DNA of 64,000 bases from MGBC163016 sp910588905. Lineage in GTDB: Bacteria; Actinomycetota; Coriobacteriia; Coriobacteriales; Eggerthellaceae. Shown piece by piece: positions 9,536 through 18,142 of the stretch. The notes beneath the pieces are model-generated. The model did not search any database. It was given only the letters and a program-made list of their open reading frames with translations, and had not been told where the DNA came from. Location: assembly GCA_948616985.1 (NCBI GenBank), contig CAPGDO010000004.1, positions 62,001 to 126,000 on the forward strand. The letters are read 5' to 3'. A program made the position numbers and the translations under genes. Each line of letters begins with the position of its first letter. The first letter of the stretch is position 1.

Positions 9536-9931
9536 ATGGCAAAACCTGAACCGTCTATGGATGCGTGGCTGGCAGAAGCGAAGCAGTCTGACCAGGCTGA
9601 TCAATGCGGGATGTTCCTCGTGCACAACGGCATCGTCCGCGTGACCCCCAAGAAGCAGGTTCGGGAAGGGGTCCAGGGCATCGGGGATGTGACTGCGGTG
9701 CAGTTCTCCTATGACGAGGCGGGCGTGGAAGCGGCCATCGAAGAAGCCCTCACCTGGCCGGGTGTCTACTACGTACGCGTCTGGCTGAATGAAGGGGAGT
9801 TGGAAGTGGGGCAATCCATCATGTATGTGCTCATCGGCGCGGACATCCGCCCGAATTGCATCGATGCGCTGCAGAAGCTCGTGGGCCATATCAAGAATGA
9901 CCTGGTGGTCGAAAAGGAGATATATGCGTAA
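9536..9931 (+). CDS. MoaE-like (molybdopterin synthase catalytic subunit family) protein
   Basis: The 131-aa protein resembles the second half of MoaE. The segment LNEGELEVGQSIMYVLIGA, then a helix and IKNDLVVEKEIY, parallel MoaE's LEVGE...V.V.AP.R..AF.A....D.LK...P.WKKE, including a lysine near the place of the catalytic Lys. The N-terminal 40 residues look less typical. True MoaE inserts sulfur into precursor Z with MoaD to make molybdopterin. This could be MoaE or a divergent paralogue. No other moa or moe genes are nearby, although a molybdoenzyme lies 29 kb downstream. The gene overlaps the serpin start by 8 bp, implying coupled translation. Confidence 0.55.
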   Translation: MAKPEPSMDAWLAEAKQSDQADQCGMFLVHNGIVRVTPKKQVREGVQGIGDVTAVQFSYDEAGVEAAIEEALTWPGVYYVRVWLNEGELEVGQSIMYVLIGADIRPNCIDALQKLVGHIKNDLVVEKEIYA

Positions 9932-11276
9932 ATACCTGTTTACGCCTGACACCCAAGCCACGGGTCGGAAAGTCCTGGCCCTTGGCTTGGCGGCTATCCT
10001 CGCGCTATCCGCCTGCCTTATGGCGGCCTGTACCCCTTCCGCTGAAGAGGGGCTGAACCAACCCGCATCTTCCAGCCAAGCAACGGGGGAGGAAGATATC
10101 ACGCTCGCCCCGCTCACCCTCGTGACGGCCGATGATCCGCTCCTCGCCTTCGCCGCCAATTCCACCGCGGCGGTGCTCAACGGCCCGGATGCGGGCGCAT
10201 CTGCAGGCGCTCCTGACAGCCTCTTGGAGCAGAACCTCTGCTATTCACCCCTTTCCCTGTATCTGGCCTGCTCATTGGTGGGGCTTGGTACTCAAGGGGG
10301 TTCCCAAGAGCAGCTGCTGACGCTTCTGGGCGCGGGGGATCAGGCGCAGCTCGCGGCCCTCAACGAAGGGGTTCGCCTGCAACTGGAAGACACCTTTGGA
10401 GATGCCCAGGTGCAGGTGGCGGATTCGATCTGGGCGGGCAAGGGCTATAGCTTCACTGACGCCTTCCGTCAGCAGGCCGAGGCGCTGGGCGCGGGTGCTT
10501 TCGATGTCACCTTCGGCACTCCTGAGGCTGACCAGCAGATATCCAACTGGATCTCTGACCAGACAGAAGACCTCCTCAAGCCAACCCTCTCCACGGAAGA
10601 CGGCCAGGCAGCGCTACTGGTGAATACTATCTACTTCAAGGACGGCTGGGCTTCTCCGTTCACGGCTGAGCAGACCCAAACCGCTCCCTTCCATGCACCC
10701 GGTCAAGAGGTGCAGGCGGACCTCATGCGCCAGACCGTGACGGATTCGCTCTATGGCGAAGGGGAGGGGTTCACGGCGGCCGCCCTCTCATTCACCGGTG
10801 GCTCTACCATGACCTTCTACCTGCCGGATGAGGGAACACATCTCTCTTCGCTCCTTCAGGACCCTCAGAGCGTTCTGGATCTGATGAGCCTGGAATTGGA
10901 ACCGCAGAGCGTGGACTGGTGGATCCCGAAGTTCCAAGCCACATCTTCGCTCAAGCGGCTGGTGGAGTCCCTCAAGGCGCTCGGCGTGACGGATATCTTC
11001 TCTCCGCAGAGCCCGGAGGATTTCGCACCCATGATCGCAGCCGATGACGGGTCGGGCGGCTTCTGCGTGAGCTCGGTGCTCCAAGACACCCATCTGGCTT
11101 TGGACGAAGCAGGTGTAGAGGCTGCGGCCTACACGGCCATCGGCATCGAGAAGATGGCGCTCATGCCTGATGCGGAGCCGGTGGAATTCAAGCTGGACAG
11201 ACCATTCTTCTATACCCTGGTTTCACCGGATGGAAACATCCTCTTCGCAGGGGTTCTGTATAATCCCGGTCTGTAA
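9924..11276 (+). CDS. Lipoprotein serpin (serine protease inhibitor)
   Basis: The 450-aa protein starts at ATG 9924, preceded by AAGGAG at 9914-9919. A lipoprotein signal peptide leads to a lipobox (LMAAC, Cys36; LSAC at Cys31 is an alternative). A full serpin fold follows: NLCYSPLSLYLACSLVGLGT near the start, VNTIYFKDGW, an F..P.F....L, the hinge DEAGVEAAAYTAI and the C-terminal DRPFFYTLVSPDGNILFAG. The alanine-rich hinge suggests an inhibitory serpin. The scissile P1 lies about 10-15 residues later, in the stretch with KMALMPDAE, and cannot be fixed by eye. It is probably anchored outside the membrane, where it would trap host or microbial serine proteases. It overlaps the MoaE-like gene by 8 bp. 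Confidence 0.88.
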   Translation: MRKYLFTPDTQATGRKVLALGLAAILALSACLMAACTPSAEEGLNQPASSSQATGEEDITLAPLTLVTADDPLLAFAANSTAAVLNGPDAGASAGAPDSLLEQNLCYSPLSLYLACSLVGLGTQGGSQEQLLTLLGAGDQAQLAALNEGVRLQLEDTFGDAQVQVADSIWAGKGYSFTDAFRQQAEALGAGAFDVTFGTPEADQQISNWISDQTEDLLKPTLSTEDGQAALLVNTIYFKDGWASPFTAEQTQTAPFHAPGQEVQADLMRQTVTDSLYGEGEGFTAAALSFTGGSTMTFYLPDEGTHLSSLLQDPQSVLDLMSLELEPQSVDWWIPKFQATSSLKRLVESLKALGVTDIFSPQSPEDFAPMIAADDGSGGFCVSSVLQDTHLALDEAGVEAAAYTAIGIEKMALMPDAEPVEFKLDRPFFYTLVSPDGNILFAGVLYNPGL

Positions 11277-11317
11277 GCAACCCTGGCCTGCAAGGCCTGT
11301 TCGACCAAAGGAATCCC

Positions 11318-12673
11318 ATGTCGCTCCCCGCCTCTGACCTCACGAAGCAACCTGACCTGCGCACTACCCTGGATCTGGGGGCGGTGCTCCCTGAAACGGC
11401 GGAGGTGCGCGATGGGCACCTGTTCGTGGGCGGTGTTGATCTGGTGGACCTCGCCCATGAGCTGGGCACCGCTCTCTACGTGTTCGACGAGGCGCATCTG
11501 CGTCACCGGATGGAAGCCTACAAGACCTCCTTCCAAGATCAGTATCCGAATACCGATGTCATCTATGCCAGCAAGGCCTTCCTGAACAAGGCCGTCGTGC
11601 GCATCGTCCAGGAAGAGGGTCTTTGCTTGGATGTTTCCGGCGGTGGAGAGCTGGCCTGCGCTCTCTCCGTGGGCTTCCCAGCTGATCGCGTGTTCGTGCA
11701 CGGCAACAACAAGACGCCCCATGAGCTTGAAGAGGCCATCTCCGCTGGCGTGGGGCGCATCGTGGTGGACAGCCCTGAGGAGCTGCGCCGCATCTCCTCT
11801 ATCGCCGAGGCCTATGGCGTAGTGCAGGACATCTATCTGCGCATCACCCCTGGGGTGGAAGCAGACACCCATGAGTACATCAAGACGGGTTGCGAGGATT
11901 CGAAGTTCGGCTTCCCCCTGAAGGATGACCGGGCGTTCCAGGCGGTCAGCCAAGCGTTGGATACGCCGAATGTGCGCCTGATGGGGCTCCATTGCCATAT
12001 CGGCTCCCAGATCTTCAAGTTGGACCCCTTTGCTGAAGCGGCAGAGGTGATGGTGGCCTTCCTGGATGAGATCCGTGAGCGTCGGGGGGTCACCCTTCCA
12101 GAGCTCGATCTGGGAGGGGGCCTGGGCATCGCCTATCTGGCCGATGACGAACCGGCCAGCATCCCCGAATTCGCTGCACTGCTCTGTGGTGCGGTCAAGG
12201 CAGCCTGTGAGCGTCGCAGCTTCCCGTTGCCGCGCTTGCTGGTGGAACCGGGACGCTCGTTGGTGGCGAATGCGGGTATGACACTCTACACCGTGGGCAC
12301 CATCAAGGAGCTGCCGGGAATCCGCACCTTCGTGGCCGTGGACGGCGGCATGTCCGACAATATCCGCACCGCCCTCTATCACGCTGACTATGAGCCAACC
12401 CTAGCGAACAAGGCGGATCAACCGCGCACCCAGATCGTCACCCTTTGCGGCAAGCATTGCGAAAGCGGAGACGCGGTGGTGCTGGATATGCCTCTGCAGG
12501 AAGCTGAGGTGGGTGACATCGTCTGCGTGTTCGGGACGGGGGCCTACAACCAGACCATGGCCAGCAACTACAACGGTCAGCCGCGCCCGGGTGTGGTGTT
12601 CGTGAAGGACGGCCAGCCGCGTCTGGTCACCCGTCGTGAGACCTATGAGGACCTCTACGCTCGAGACCTCTAA
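11318..12673 (+). CDS. lysA: Diaminopimelate decarboxylase
   Basis: The 451-aa PLP enzyme decarboxylates meso-diaminopimelate to lysine. The PLP lysine is in VIYASKAFLNKAV. GLHCHIGSQI, ELDLGGGLGI and LLVEPGRSLVANAG line the cofactor site. The CGKHCESGD stretch near residue 375 is the substrate-specificity loop with the cysteine contributed across the dimer. The start follows AAAGGA, and a TATAAT lies just upstream within the serpin's end, so it may have its own promoter. hom follows 85 bp later, placing two aspartate-family genes together. Confidence 0.95.
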   Translation: MSLPASDLTKQPDLRTTLDLGAVLPETAEVRDGHLFVGGVDLVDLAHELGTALYVFDEAHLRHRMEAYKTSFQDQYPNTDVIYASKAFLNKAVVRIVQEEGLCLDVSGGGELACALSVGFPADRVFVHGNNKTPHELEEAISAGVGRIVVDSPEELRRISSIAEAYGVVQDIYLRITPGVEADTHEYIKTGCEDSKFGFPLKDDRAFQAVSQALDTPNVRLMGLHCHIGSQIFKLDPFAEAAEVMVAFLDEIRERRGVTLPELDLGGGLGIAYLADDEPASIPEFAALLCGAVKAACERRSFPLPRLLVEPGRSLVANAGMTLYTVGTIKELPGIRTFVAVDGGMSDNIRTALYHADYEPTLANKADQPRTQIVTLCGKHCESGDAVVLDMPLQEAEVGDIVCVFGTGAYNQTMASNYNGQPRPGVVFVKDGQPRLVTRRETYEDLYARDL

Positions 12674-12758
12674 AGATCCTCGCTTCCATTACCTGTTCGT
12701 CAGATCTCCGTATCCGCTACAATCATCATTCATTCACGCGAAGGCAAGGGAGATATCC

Positions 12759-14042
12759 ATGACCATAAAGATAGGGCTCGTCGGCACGGGTACGGTAGGT
12801 GGCGGCTGCATCGACATCCTGCAGAAGCATCATGATTCGTTCGTGCATCACCTGGGTGTGGACGTGGAGCTGGTCCGGGTCTGCTCTCTTGACTCTGCGG
12901 AAGCTGAGGCGCACGGGGTGGGGCATCTCTTCACCAAGGATTACCACGATATCATCGATGATCCTGAGATCCAGATAGTGATAGAGCTCATCGGGGGCAC
13001 CACCATCGCCAAGAACGTGGTGCTGGATGCCTTGGCTGCAGGCAAGAACGTGGTCACGGCGAACAAGGCTCTCATGGCAACCTATTGGCGCGAGGTCATG
13101 GATGCGGCAGACGCTTCCGGGAAAGACCTCATGTTCGGCGCGAGCGTGGGTGGCGGCATCCCCATCATCGGCCCGCTGCGCCATTCCCTCATCGCCAACC
13201 AGATCGATTCCATCACCGGCATCGTGAACGGCACCACCAACTACATGCTCACGAAGATGGCCGAAGAAGCCATGAGCTATGAGGAGGCGCTGGCTGAGGC
13301 CCAGGCGAAGGGCTTCGCAGAGGCGAACCCCTCGGCTGATGTGGACGGCTATGATTCCGCGGCGAAGATCGCCATCCTGGCATCCATCGCCTTCGACAGC
13401 CTGGTCACCATCGAGGATGTCTACACGAAGGGCATCACGGATGTGACCACCACTGACCTCGAGGCAGCCGATGAGATGGGCTACGTGGTGAAGCTCTTGG
13501 CCATCGCTCACCGGATGGAGGATGGCATCGATGTGCGCGTCCATCCCACCATGATCCCCAAGGGTCACCAGCTGGCCGCGGTCAACGATGTCTTCAACGC
13601 CATCTATGTGGTGGGCGATTTCGTGGGCGAGACCATGTTCTTCGGCGAAGGGGCCGGGGCCGGTGCGGCTGCGAGCGCGGTGATGGGAGACGTGCTGGAT
13701 ATCGCCGAGCGTCTGACGCAGGGCGTTGATCCGAAGGAATCGCACCTGTGCACTGATGAGCTGCCCATCCGCCGCATCGAAACGCTCTCCATGAAGTATT
13801 ACATCCGCTTCACCGTGGCGGACAAGCCAGGAGTCTTGGCGAAGATGGCAGGAGCTTTCGCCGACCATGATGTGAGCATCTATTCCATGATGCAGCGTGG
13901 CGCGAAAGAGGACGGTCATGTGGATGTGGTCTATGTCACCCACGTGGCTCGGGAATCGGACGTGCGTGCAGCCATCGATCAGATCGCTGGCGAAGACGGG
14001 CTCCTCTTCGGCGATCCTTCAGTCATCCGCGTCGAAGAATAA
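12759..14042 (+). CDS. hom: Homoserine dehydrogenase
   Basis: The 427-aa protein has the NAD(P) loop GLVGTGTVGGG at the N-terminus, VVTANKALMA, the active-site segment SVGGGIPIIGPL and GIVNGTTNYML. A C-terminal ACT domain starts near residue 350 (YIRFTVADKPGVLAKMAGAF), suggesting allosteric feedback by an amino acid, classically threonine. The start at 12759 is preceded by AAGGGAGAT, with a TACAAT -10 at 12718-12723, so the longer in-frame reading from 12636 is unlikely. It reduces aspartate semialdehyde for threonine and methionine synthesis. Confidence 0.95.
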   Translation: MTIKIGLVGTGTVGGGCIDILQKHHDSFVHHLGVDVELVRVCSLDSAEAEAHGVGHLFTKDYHDIIDDPEIQIVIELIGGTTIAKNVVLDALAAGKNVVTANKALMATYWREVMDAADASGKDLMFGASVGGGIPIIGPLRHSLIANQIDSITGIVNGTTNYMLTKMAEEAMSYEEALAEAQAKGFAEANPSADVDGYDSAAKIAILASIAFDSLVTIEDVYTKGITDVTTTDLEAADEMGYVVKLLAIAHRMEDGIDVRVHPTMIPKGHQLAAVNDVFNAIYVVGDFVGETMFFGEGAGAGAAASAVMGDVLDIAERLTQGVDPKESHLCTDELPIRRIETLSMKYYIRFTVADKPGVLAKMAGAFADHDVSIYSMMQRGAKEDGHVDVVYVTHVARESDVRAAIDQIAGEDGLLFGDPSVIRVEE

Positions 14043-14740
14043 TGCAGCAGGGTCTGCAGGGTCTGGGACAGGGGTCGGTTCCGCGTACCACTCGTATAGG
14101 CGTCATCTTCGATTGTGATGGCACGCTCCTGGATTCCATGGGCATGTGGCATTCCCTGGATGACCGCCTGGCAGCGCGGGCCGGAGTCACCTTCTCTCAG
14201 GCCGATAAGGACCGCTTGACGGCGTCCACCCTACCGGAGTGCGGGACATTCTTGCACCAGCGGTTCGGCATGGGCTCCTCTCCCGAAGAGGTCATGGGCT
14301 TCATCCATGATGAGATGCTCGCGTTCTACCGCCATGAGGCCAAGCCGAAGCCCGGGGCGGTCGCGCTGGTCAACGCACTGGCGAAGGCGGGAGTGCCCAT
14401 GGCGGTGGCCTCGTCCACGCCGCCAGAGCTCTTGCGCACCGGTCTTGAGGTGGCGGGGCTTGCTGATGCCATGGAGGTCATCCTCTCGGTTGAGGATGTG
14501 GGCTCCTCTAAGCGCGAACCGGTCATCTATGACAAGGCCCGCGAAGCGTTGGGGACCGATCGGGCAAGCACATGGGGCGTAGAGGATGCGCTCTATGCCG
14601 TATGCACGTTGAAGGATGCAGGCTATCGCACTCTGGCCGTCTTCGATAGCATGACAGCGGGGAGCCCCGAGGCGCTCGCTCGGGTTGCAGATGTATTTCG
14701 GATGTCCCTTGCAGAGGTGAGCCCGCAAGACTTCCGGTAG
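14042..14740 (+). CDS. HAD-superfamily phosphatase (PGP/beta-PGM type)
   Basis: The 232-aa protein begins by sharing one base with the hom stop codon (TAATG), so it is translationally coupled. Motif I is IFDCDGTLLDS with nucleophile and acid Asp. A helical cap follows, then motif II VASSTPPE and later KREPVIYDKA. The final acidic motif is WGVEDALYA, where the usual GDS/GDT aspartates are partly replaced (VEDAL). The substrate is unknown. Tight coupling to hom suggests a role near amino-acid metabolism, possibly as a phosphoserine or homoserine-phosphate phosphatase, but that rests on context only. Confidence 0.8.
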   Translation: MQQGLQGLGQGSVPRTTRIGVIFDCDGTLLDSMGMWHSLDDRLAARAGVTFSQADKDRLTASTLPECGTFLHQRFGMGSSPEEVMGFIHDEMLAFYRHEAKPKPGAVALVNALAKAGVPMAVASSTPPELLRTGLEVAGLADAMEVILSVEDVGSSKREPVIYDKAREALGTDRASTWGVEDALYAVCTLKDAGYRTLAVFDSMTAGSPEALARVADVFRMSLAEVSPQDFR

Positions 14741-14749
14741 TCTATCCCC

Positions 14750-16009
14750 ATGAGGAAACGTGACTCCATAGAAGAGCCCGCTGCCCTCAAGGAGGATCTG
14801 CGGGAAGACCATGCTCTCAGCTGGTATAAGCGCATGCTGTCAGCGCCGGTAGACGCTCAGAGACTGCCGGTGGGCATGAAGGTATTCGGCGTGCTCTGCA
14901 TCATCGGCGCCGCCTTTGCCATCTATGAGGTGGTGCTGGCCTCTATCGGGGCCGTGCAGCTCTTCAGCAGCGGCGGCATGAAGGATTACGGTCTCTCAAC
15001 CACGGTGGTCACCTTCCTGCAGCTTGGGGTCATCGGGCTTTTGGCCATAGCCTTCGCTGTGTTCGGCATCCGCTTGCTCCGCAACCAACGGCGCTATGCT
15101 GCGCTGGTCATCTACGGGGTCTATGTCCTCTTGCTCTTGGGCGCCGTCTGCTCCCTCATGCTGCTGGGGGTCAGCTTGCGGTTGGGCATCTATATCGGCC
15201 TGTTCGTCTTGCTCGTGGCCTTTCAGGTGTACCTTGATCCTTCCCTGCGCCAGGAGCGCCAACTCCAGCGCATCCTCCATGATTCGGAGCTTCGGGAAGA
15301 GCAAGAAGAGGGCACGTTGGGACGCGATGCTTCGGGTAAAGGCTATATCGAACTGAACTTCTTCAACCTGTTCTGGATCTTCGTGGTGGCAAGCCTGCTG
15401 GGAGACGGCATGGAGACCATCGTCCATGTGCTGGTGGTGGACCCGGGGCAGTGGCAAGACCGCGCAGGGCTCCTGTTCGGGCCGTTCTCTCCCATCTACG
15501 GCTGCGGGGCCGTGCTCATGACGCTCTTCCTGAATAGGTTCTATAAGTCGAACATCATCCTGATCTTCTTCGTGAGCGCTGTCATCGGCGGTGCTTTCGA
15601 ATACTTCGTGAGCGTTTTCATGCAGTACACCTTCGGCGCAGTGGCCTGGGACTACACGGGCCAATGGCTCTCCATCGGTGGGCGCACGTGCGGTTGGGCC
15701 ATGGGCTGCTGGGGTCTTCTGGGGGTTCTCTGGATCAAGCTGTTGTTGCCGCTCATGCTGAAGCTGGTGAATCTCATCCCCTGGAACTGGCGCTATGGGG
15801 TCACGGTGGTGGCAGCCCTCTTCATGGTGGTGGATTGCGTGATGTCGCTCCAGGCCTACGATTGCTGGTATGAGCGCCTGTCGAACGATCCGGTGGTAAC
15901 GCCCATCCAGCATTTCTACGCTGACTATTTCGACAACACCTTCATGGAAGACCGCTTCCAATCCATGACGCTCCATCCGGGTGATGCTGTCCGTGGCGGC
16001 AAGGTGTAA
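14750..16009 (+). CDS. Polytopic membrane protein, PF06541-like (putative ABC-transporter type IV)
   Basis: The 419-aa protein has a short acidic N-terminus, four or more hydrophobic helices to about residue 155, a charged cytoplasmic stretch (DPSLRQERQLQRI to about residue 200) and a C-terminal membrane domain. The C-terminal half (PIYGCGAVLMTLFLNRF, FEYFVSVFMQYTFGAVAWDY, GGRTCGWAMGCWGLLG) matches my recollection of PF06541. The biochemical role of that family is unknown despite its name. The gene starts 9 bp after the HAD stop with no strong Shine-Dalgarno and is probably in the hom operon. Confidence 0.7.
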   Translation: MRKRDSIEEPAALKEDLREDHALSWYKRMLSAPVDAQRLPVGMKVFGVLCIIGAAFAIYEVVLASIGAVQLFSSGGMKDYGLSTTVVTFLQLGVIGLLAIAFAVFGIRLLRNQRRYAALVIYGVYVLLLLGAVCSLMLLGVSLRLGIYIGLFVLLVAFQVYLDPSLRQERQLQRILHDSELREEQEEGTLGRDASGKGYIELNFFNLFWIFVVASLLGDGMETIVHVLVVDPGQWQDRAGLLFGPFSPIYGCGAVLMTLFLNRFYKSNIILIFFVSAVIGGAFEYFVSVFMQYTFGAVAWDYTGQWLSIGGRTCGWAMGCWGLLGVLWIKLLLPLMLKLVNLIPWNWRYGVTVVAALFMVVDCVMSLQAYDCWYERLSNDPVVTPIQHFYADYFDNTFMEDRFQSMTLHPGDAVRGGKV

Positions 16010-16049
16010 GGTAGCTGCATCTTGGATTTTCTCGTGCCATATCGGCGGG

Positions 16050-16273
16050 ATTGCATTACAATTCAACGGTTGCTTTCAAAAGCCCCGTAAGCGAACAGGG
16101 CGCACTGCAAGGCTTTGGTGTCCAGACCAAGACCGGCAGGTTGGCGTAGGAACCCAACCAGCGCAGCATGTTCGCACTTTTGAAACTGACACGCACAGAT
16201 ACGTTGGGCCTACCGGCGGCAACGCGGGGTAGGGTGCTTCAGCTGACGTTGACGGGCACAAGAAAGGGAAAGA
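16050..16273 (+). promoter_or_regulatory. Promoter and structured leader of rplM-rpsI
   Basis: A -10 match TACAAT lies at 16057-16062, leaving an untranslated leader of about 205 nt. The leader contains consecutive small inverted repeats (TTGGT...ACCAA near 16115, GGTTGG...CCAACC near 16140-16160, CCTACC...GGTAGG near 16208-16235). Ribosomal protein operons often carry such leaders for autoregulation by L13 or another product. The structure here was found by eye only and was not matched to a described motif. Confidence 0.45.
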
Positions 16274-16708
16274 ATGAAGACTTACCACGCAAAGGCAGGC
16301 GAAGTCGAGCGCAAGTGGTACGTGATCGACGCTGAGGACCAGGTCCTCGGCCGTGTTGCGTCCAAGGCCGCGCAGATCCTTCGCGGGAAGACCAAGCCCC
16401 AGTACACCCCTCACGTTGATGTGGGTGACTTCGTCATCGTCGTCAACGCTGACAAGATCAAGGTGACTGGCAACAAGGCTCTTAGCAAGGAGTACTTCCG
16501 TCACAGCGGATTCCCGGGCGGTCTCAAGTCTGAGACCTTCGAGGAGGCCATGGCTAAGCACCCGGAGCGCGTGATCCAACACGCCGTAGCGGGTATGCTG
16601 CCTAAGACCACCCTCGGCCGTGCCCAGGGCAAGAAGCTCAAGGTGTACGCGGGTCCTGATCATCCGCACACCGCGCAGAATCCGCAGAAGCTAGAGATGG
16701 GAGCGTAG
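16274..16708 (+). CDS. rplM: 50S ribosomal protein L13
   Basis: The 144-aa protein is a full-length L13: MKTYHAKAGEVERKWYVIDA, then VLGRVASKAAQILRGKTKP, PHVDVGDFVIVVNADKI and GMLPKTTLGR. A GAAAGGGAAAG Shine-Dalgarno precedes the ATG. It forms the standard L13-S9 pair with the next gene, 4 bp downstream. Codon choice is strongly biased, as expected for a ribosomal protein. Confidence 0.98.
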   Translation: MKTYHAKAGEVERKWYVIDAEDQVLGRVASKAAQILRGKTKPQYTPHVDVGDFVIVVNADKIKVTGNKALSKEYFRHSGFPGGLKSETFEEAMAKHPERVIQHAVAGMLPKTTLGRAQGKKLKVYAGPDHPHTAQNPQKLEMGA

Positions 16709-16712
16709 GAAC

Positions 16713-17123
16713 ATGGCAGATGCGAAGAAGCCCAAGACTGAGGCCCTGTATTACGGCACCGGCCGCCGCAAGACGGCTGTGGCCCGCGTCCGTCTGGTTC
16801 CGGGTACCGGCAAGGTGACCATCAACGGCCGTGACGGCAATGAGTACTTCACCCGCGCAGGTCTTCTGGCAAGCGCGCTCACTCCGTTCAAGGTGACGGA
16901 TACGGTTGACCACTTCGATGTGAAGGCTCGCATCGATGGTGGCGGCACCACCGGTCAGGCTGGCGCCCTTCGCCTGGGTATTGCCCGGGCGCTGTTGGAG
17001 GCTGGCGAATATCGCGATGAGCTGAAGAAGGCCGGATACCTCACGCGTGACTCCCGTATGGTGGAACGCAAGAAGTACGGCCTGAAGAAAGCCCGCAAGC
17101 GTCCGCAGTTCTCCAAGCGCTAA
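16713..17123 (+). CDS. rpsI: 30S ribosomal protein S9
   Basis: The 136-aa S9 has the family core YGTGRRKTAVARVRLVPGTGK, the GGGTTGQAGALRLGIARALL segment and the invariant basic tail ending KKARKRPQFSKR, which reaches the P-site of the ribosome. It follows rplM by 4 bp and is closed by a strong terminator. Confidence 0.98.
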   Translation: MADAKKPKTEALYYGTGRRKTAVARVRLVPGTGKVTINGRDGNEYFTRAGLLASALTPFKVTDTVDHFDVKARIDGGGTTGQAGALRLGIARALLEAGEYRDELKKAGYLTRDSRMVERKKYGLKKARKRPQFSKR

Positions 17124-17146
17124 AGCTTGCTACAGAGGGTTTTTGC

Positions 17147-17176
17147 GAACCGCCTCCTTCGGGAGGCGGTTCTTTT
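17147..17176 (+). terminator. Rho-independent terminator of rplM-rpsI
   Basis: A perfect 11-bp stem GAACCGCCTCC / GGAGGCGGTTC with a TTCG loop is followed by TTTTA. Confidence 0.93.
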
Positions 17177-17203
17177 ACGTCAACTTGCCATACAATGCCA
17201 GCT

Positions 17204-18067
17204 ATGATGGAACAGATCGACACCCTTGATGATCCTCGCTTGGACGCCTATGCGCGGCTGACCGATGTGCAGATGCGCAACAAGCTGGAGCCGGAACGCG
17301 GCATCCTCATCGCAGAATCCGCGAAGGTGATCGGCCGCGGGTTGGATGCAGGGCTGGAACCGCTCTCTCTGCTCACGAGCACCCGGTTGGCAGAAGGCGT
17401 CTCATGCCTGATCCAGCGTCTGGAGCAGGCATGGCCAGATATCCCTCTCTTCGTGCTGCCTGAAGCTGAGCTTGAGCAGCTTGCGGGCTTCAAGCTGGCC
17501 CACGGCGCACTGGCTGCTTTCCGCCGTCCAGCGCTGCCGCAGCCGGAAGCTCTGCTATCCCATGCCCAACGCGTGGCGGTGCTCGAGGACATCACCAACT
17601 TCACCAATGTAGGAGCCATCTTCCGGTCCGCTGCAGCTTTGGGCTTGGATGCCGTCTTCGTCACGCCCGGCTGCTACGATCCGTTCTATCGGCGTGCCGT
17701 GCGCGTATCCATGGGCGGGGTGTTCCAGGTTCCCTGGACGTACATCGGCGAAGGGGCCTCAGGCAAAGGAGCGCACGGAAATGTAGAGCGGCAGGGTGGC
17801 TGGACGCGTACGGGCATACCGCTTCTGCGGGAGGCAGGGTTCAAGGTGGCGGCCATGGCGCTTTCTGACAGTGCTATTTCCTTGGCTGATAGCCGCCTGA
17901 TCGCAGAGCCGAAGCTGGCTATCGTGGTAGGCACCGAAGGTGAAGGGCTTTCCTCGGCCACCATCAATGCAGCAGACTATGTAGTGAAGATCCCCATGCA
18001 GCACGGCGTTGATAGCTTGAACGTGGCTACGGCTGCTGCCATCGCCTTCTGGCAGGTGCGCATCTGA
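17204..18067 (+). CDS. TrmH/SpoU-family RNA methyltransferase
   Basis: The 287-aa SPOUT methyltransferase has an N-terminal RNA-binding (L30e-like) region and a C-terminal knot domain. Motif 1 is NFTNVGAIFRSAAALG, motif 2 VVGTEGEGLS and motif 3 IPMQHGVDSLNVATAAAIAFW. It probably 2'-O-methylates rRNA or tRNA using SAM. A TACAAT -10 at 17191-17196 overlaps the most upstream ATG (17195), so the real start must be downstream. ATG 17204 or 17207 would sit almost at the transcription start, consistent with a leaderless message. No Shine-Dalgarno is present, which agrees. Confidence 0.87.
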   Translation: MMEQIDTLDDPRLDAYARLTDVQMRNKLEPERGILIAESAKVIGRGLDAGLEPLSLLTSTRLAEGVSCLIQRLEQAWPDIPLFVLPEAELEQLAGFKLAHGALAAFRRPALPQPEALLSHAQRVAVLEDITNFTNVGAIFRSAAALGLDAVFVTPGCYDPFYRRAVRVSMGGVFQVPWTYIGEGASGKGAHGNVERQGGWTRTGIPLLREAGFKVAAMALSDSAISLADSRLIAEPKLAIVVGTEGEGLSSATINAADYVVKIPMQHGVDSLNVATAAAIAFWQVRI

Positions 18068-18142
18068 TCCAAGCGTAACAAGAGAGCAATGAAACAGCGT
18101 TATACTGCCCCCGTACCATCCGCTGTTCACCAAGGAGGAGCA

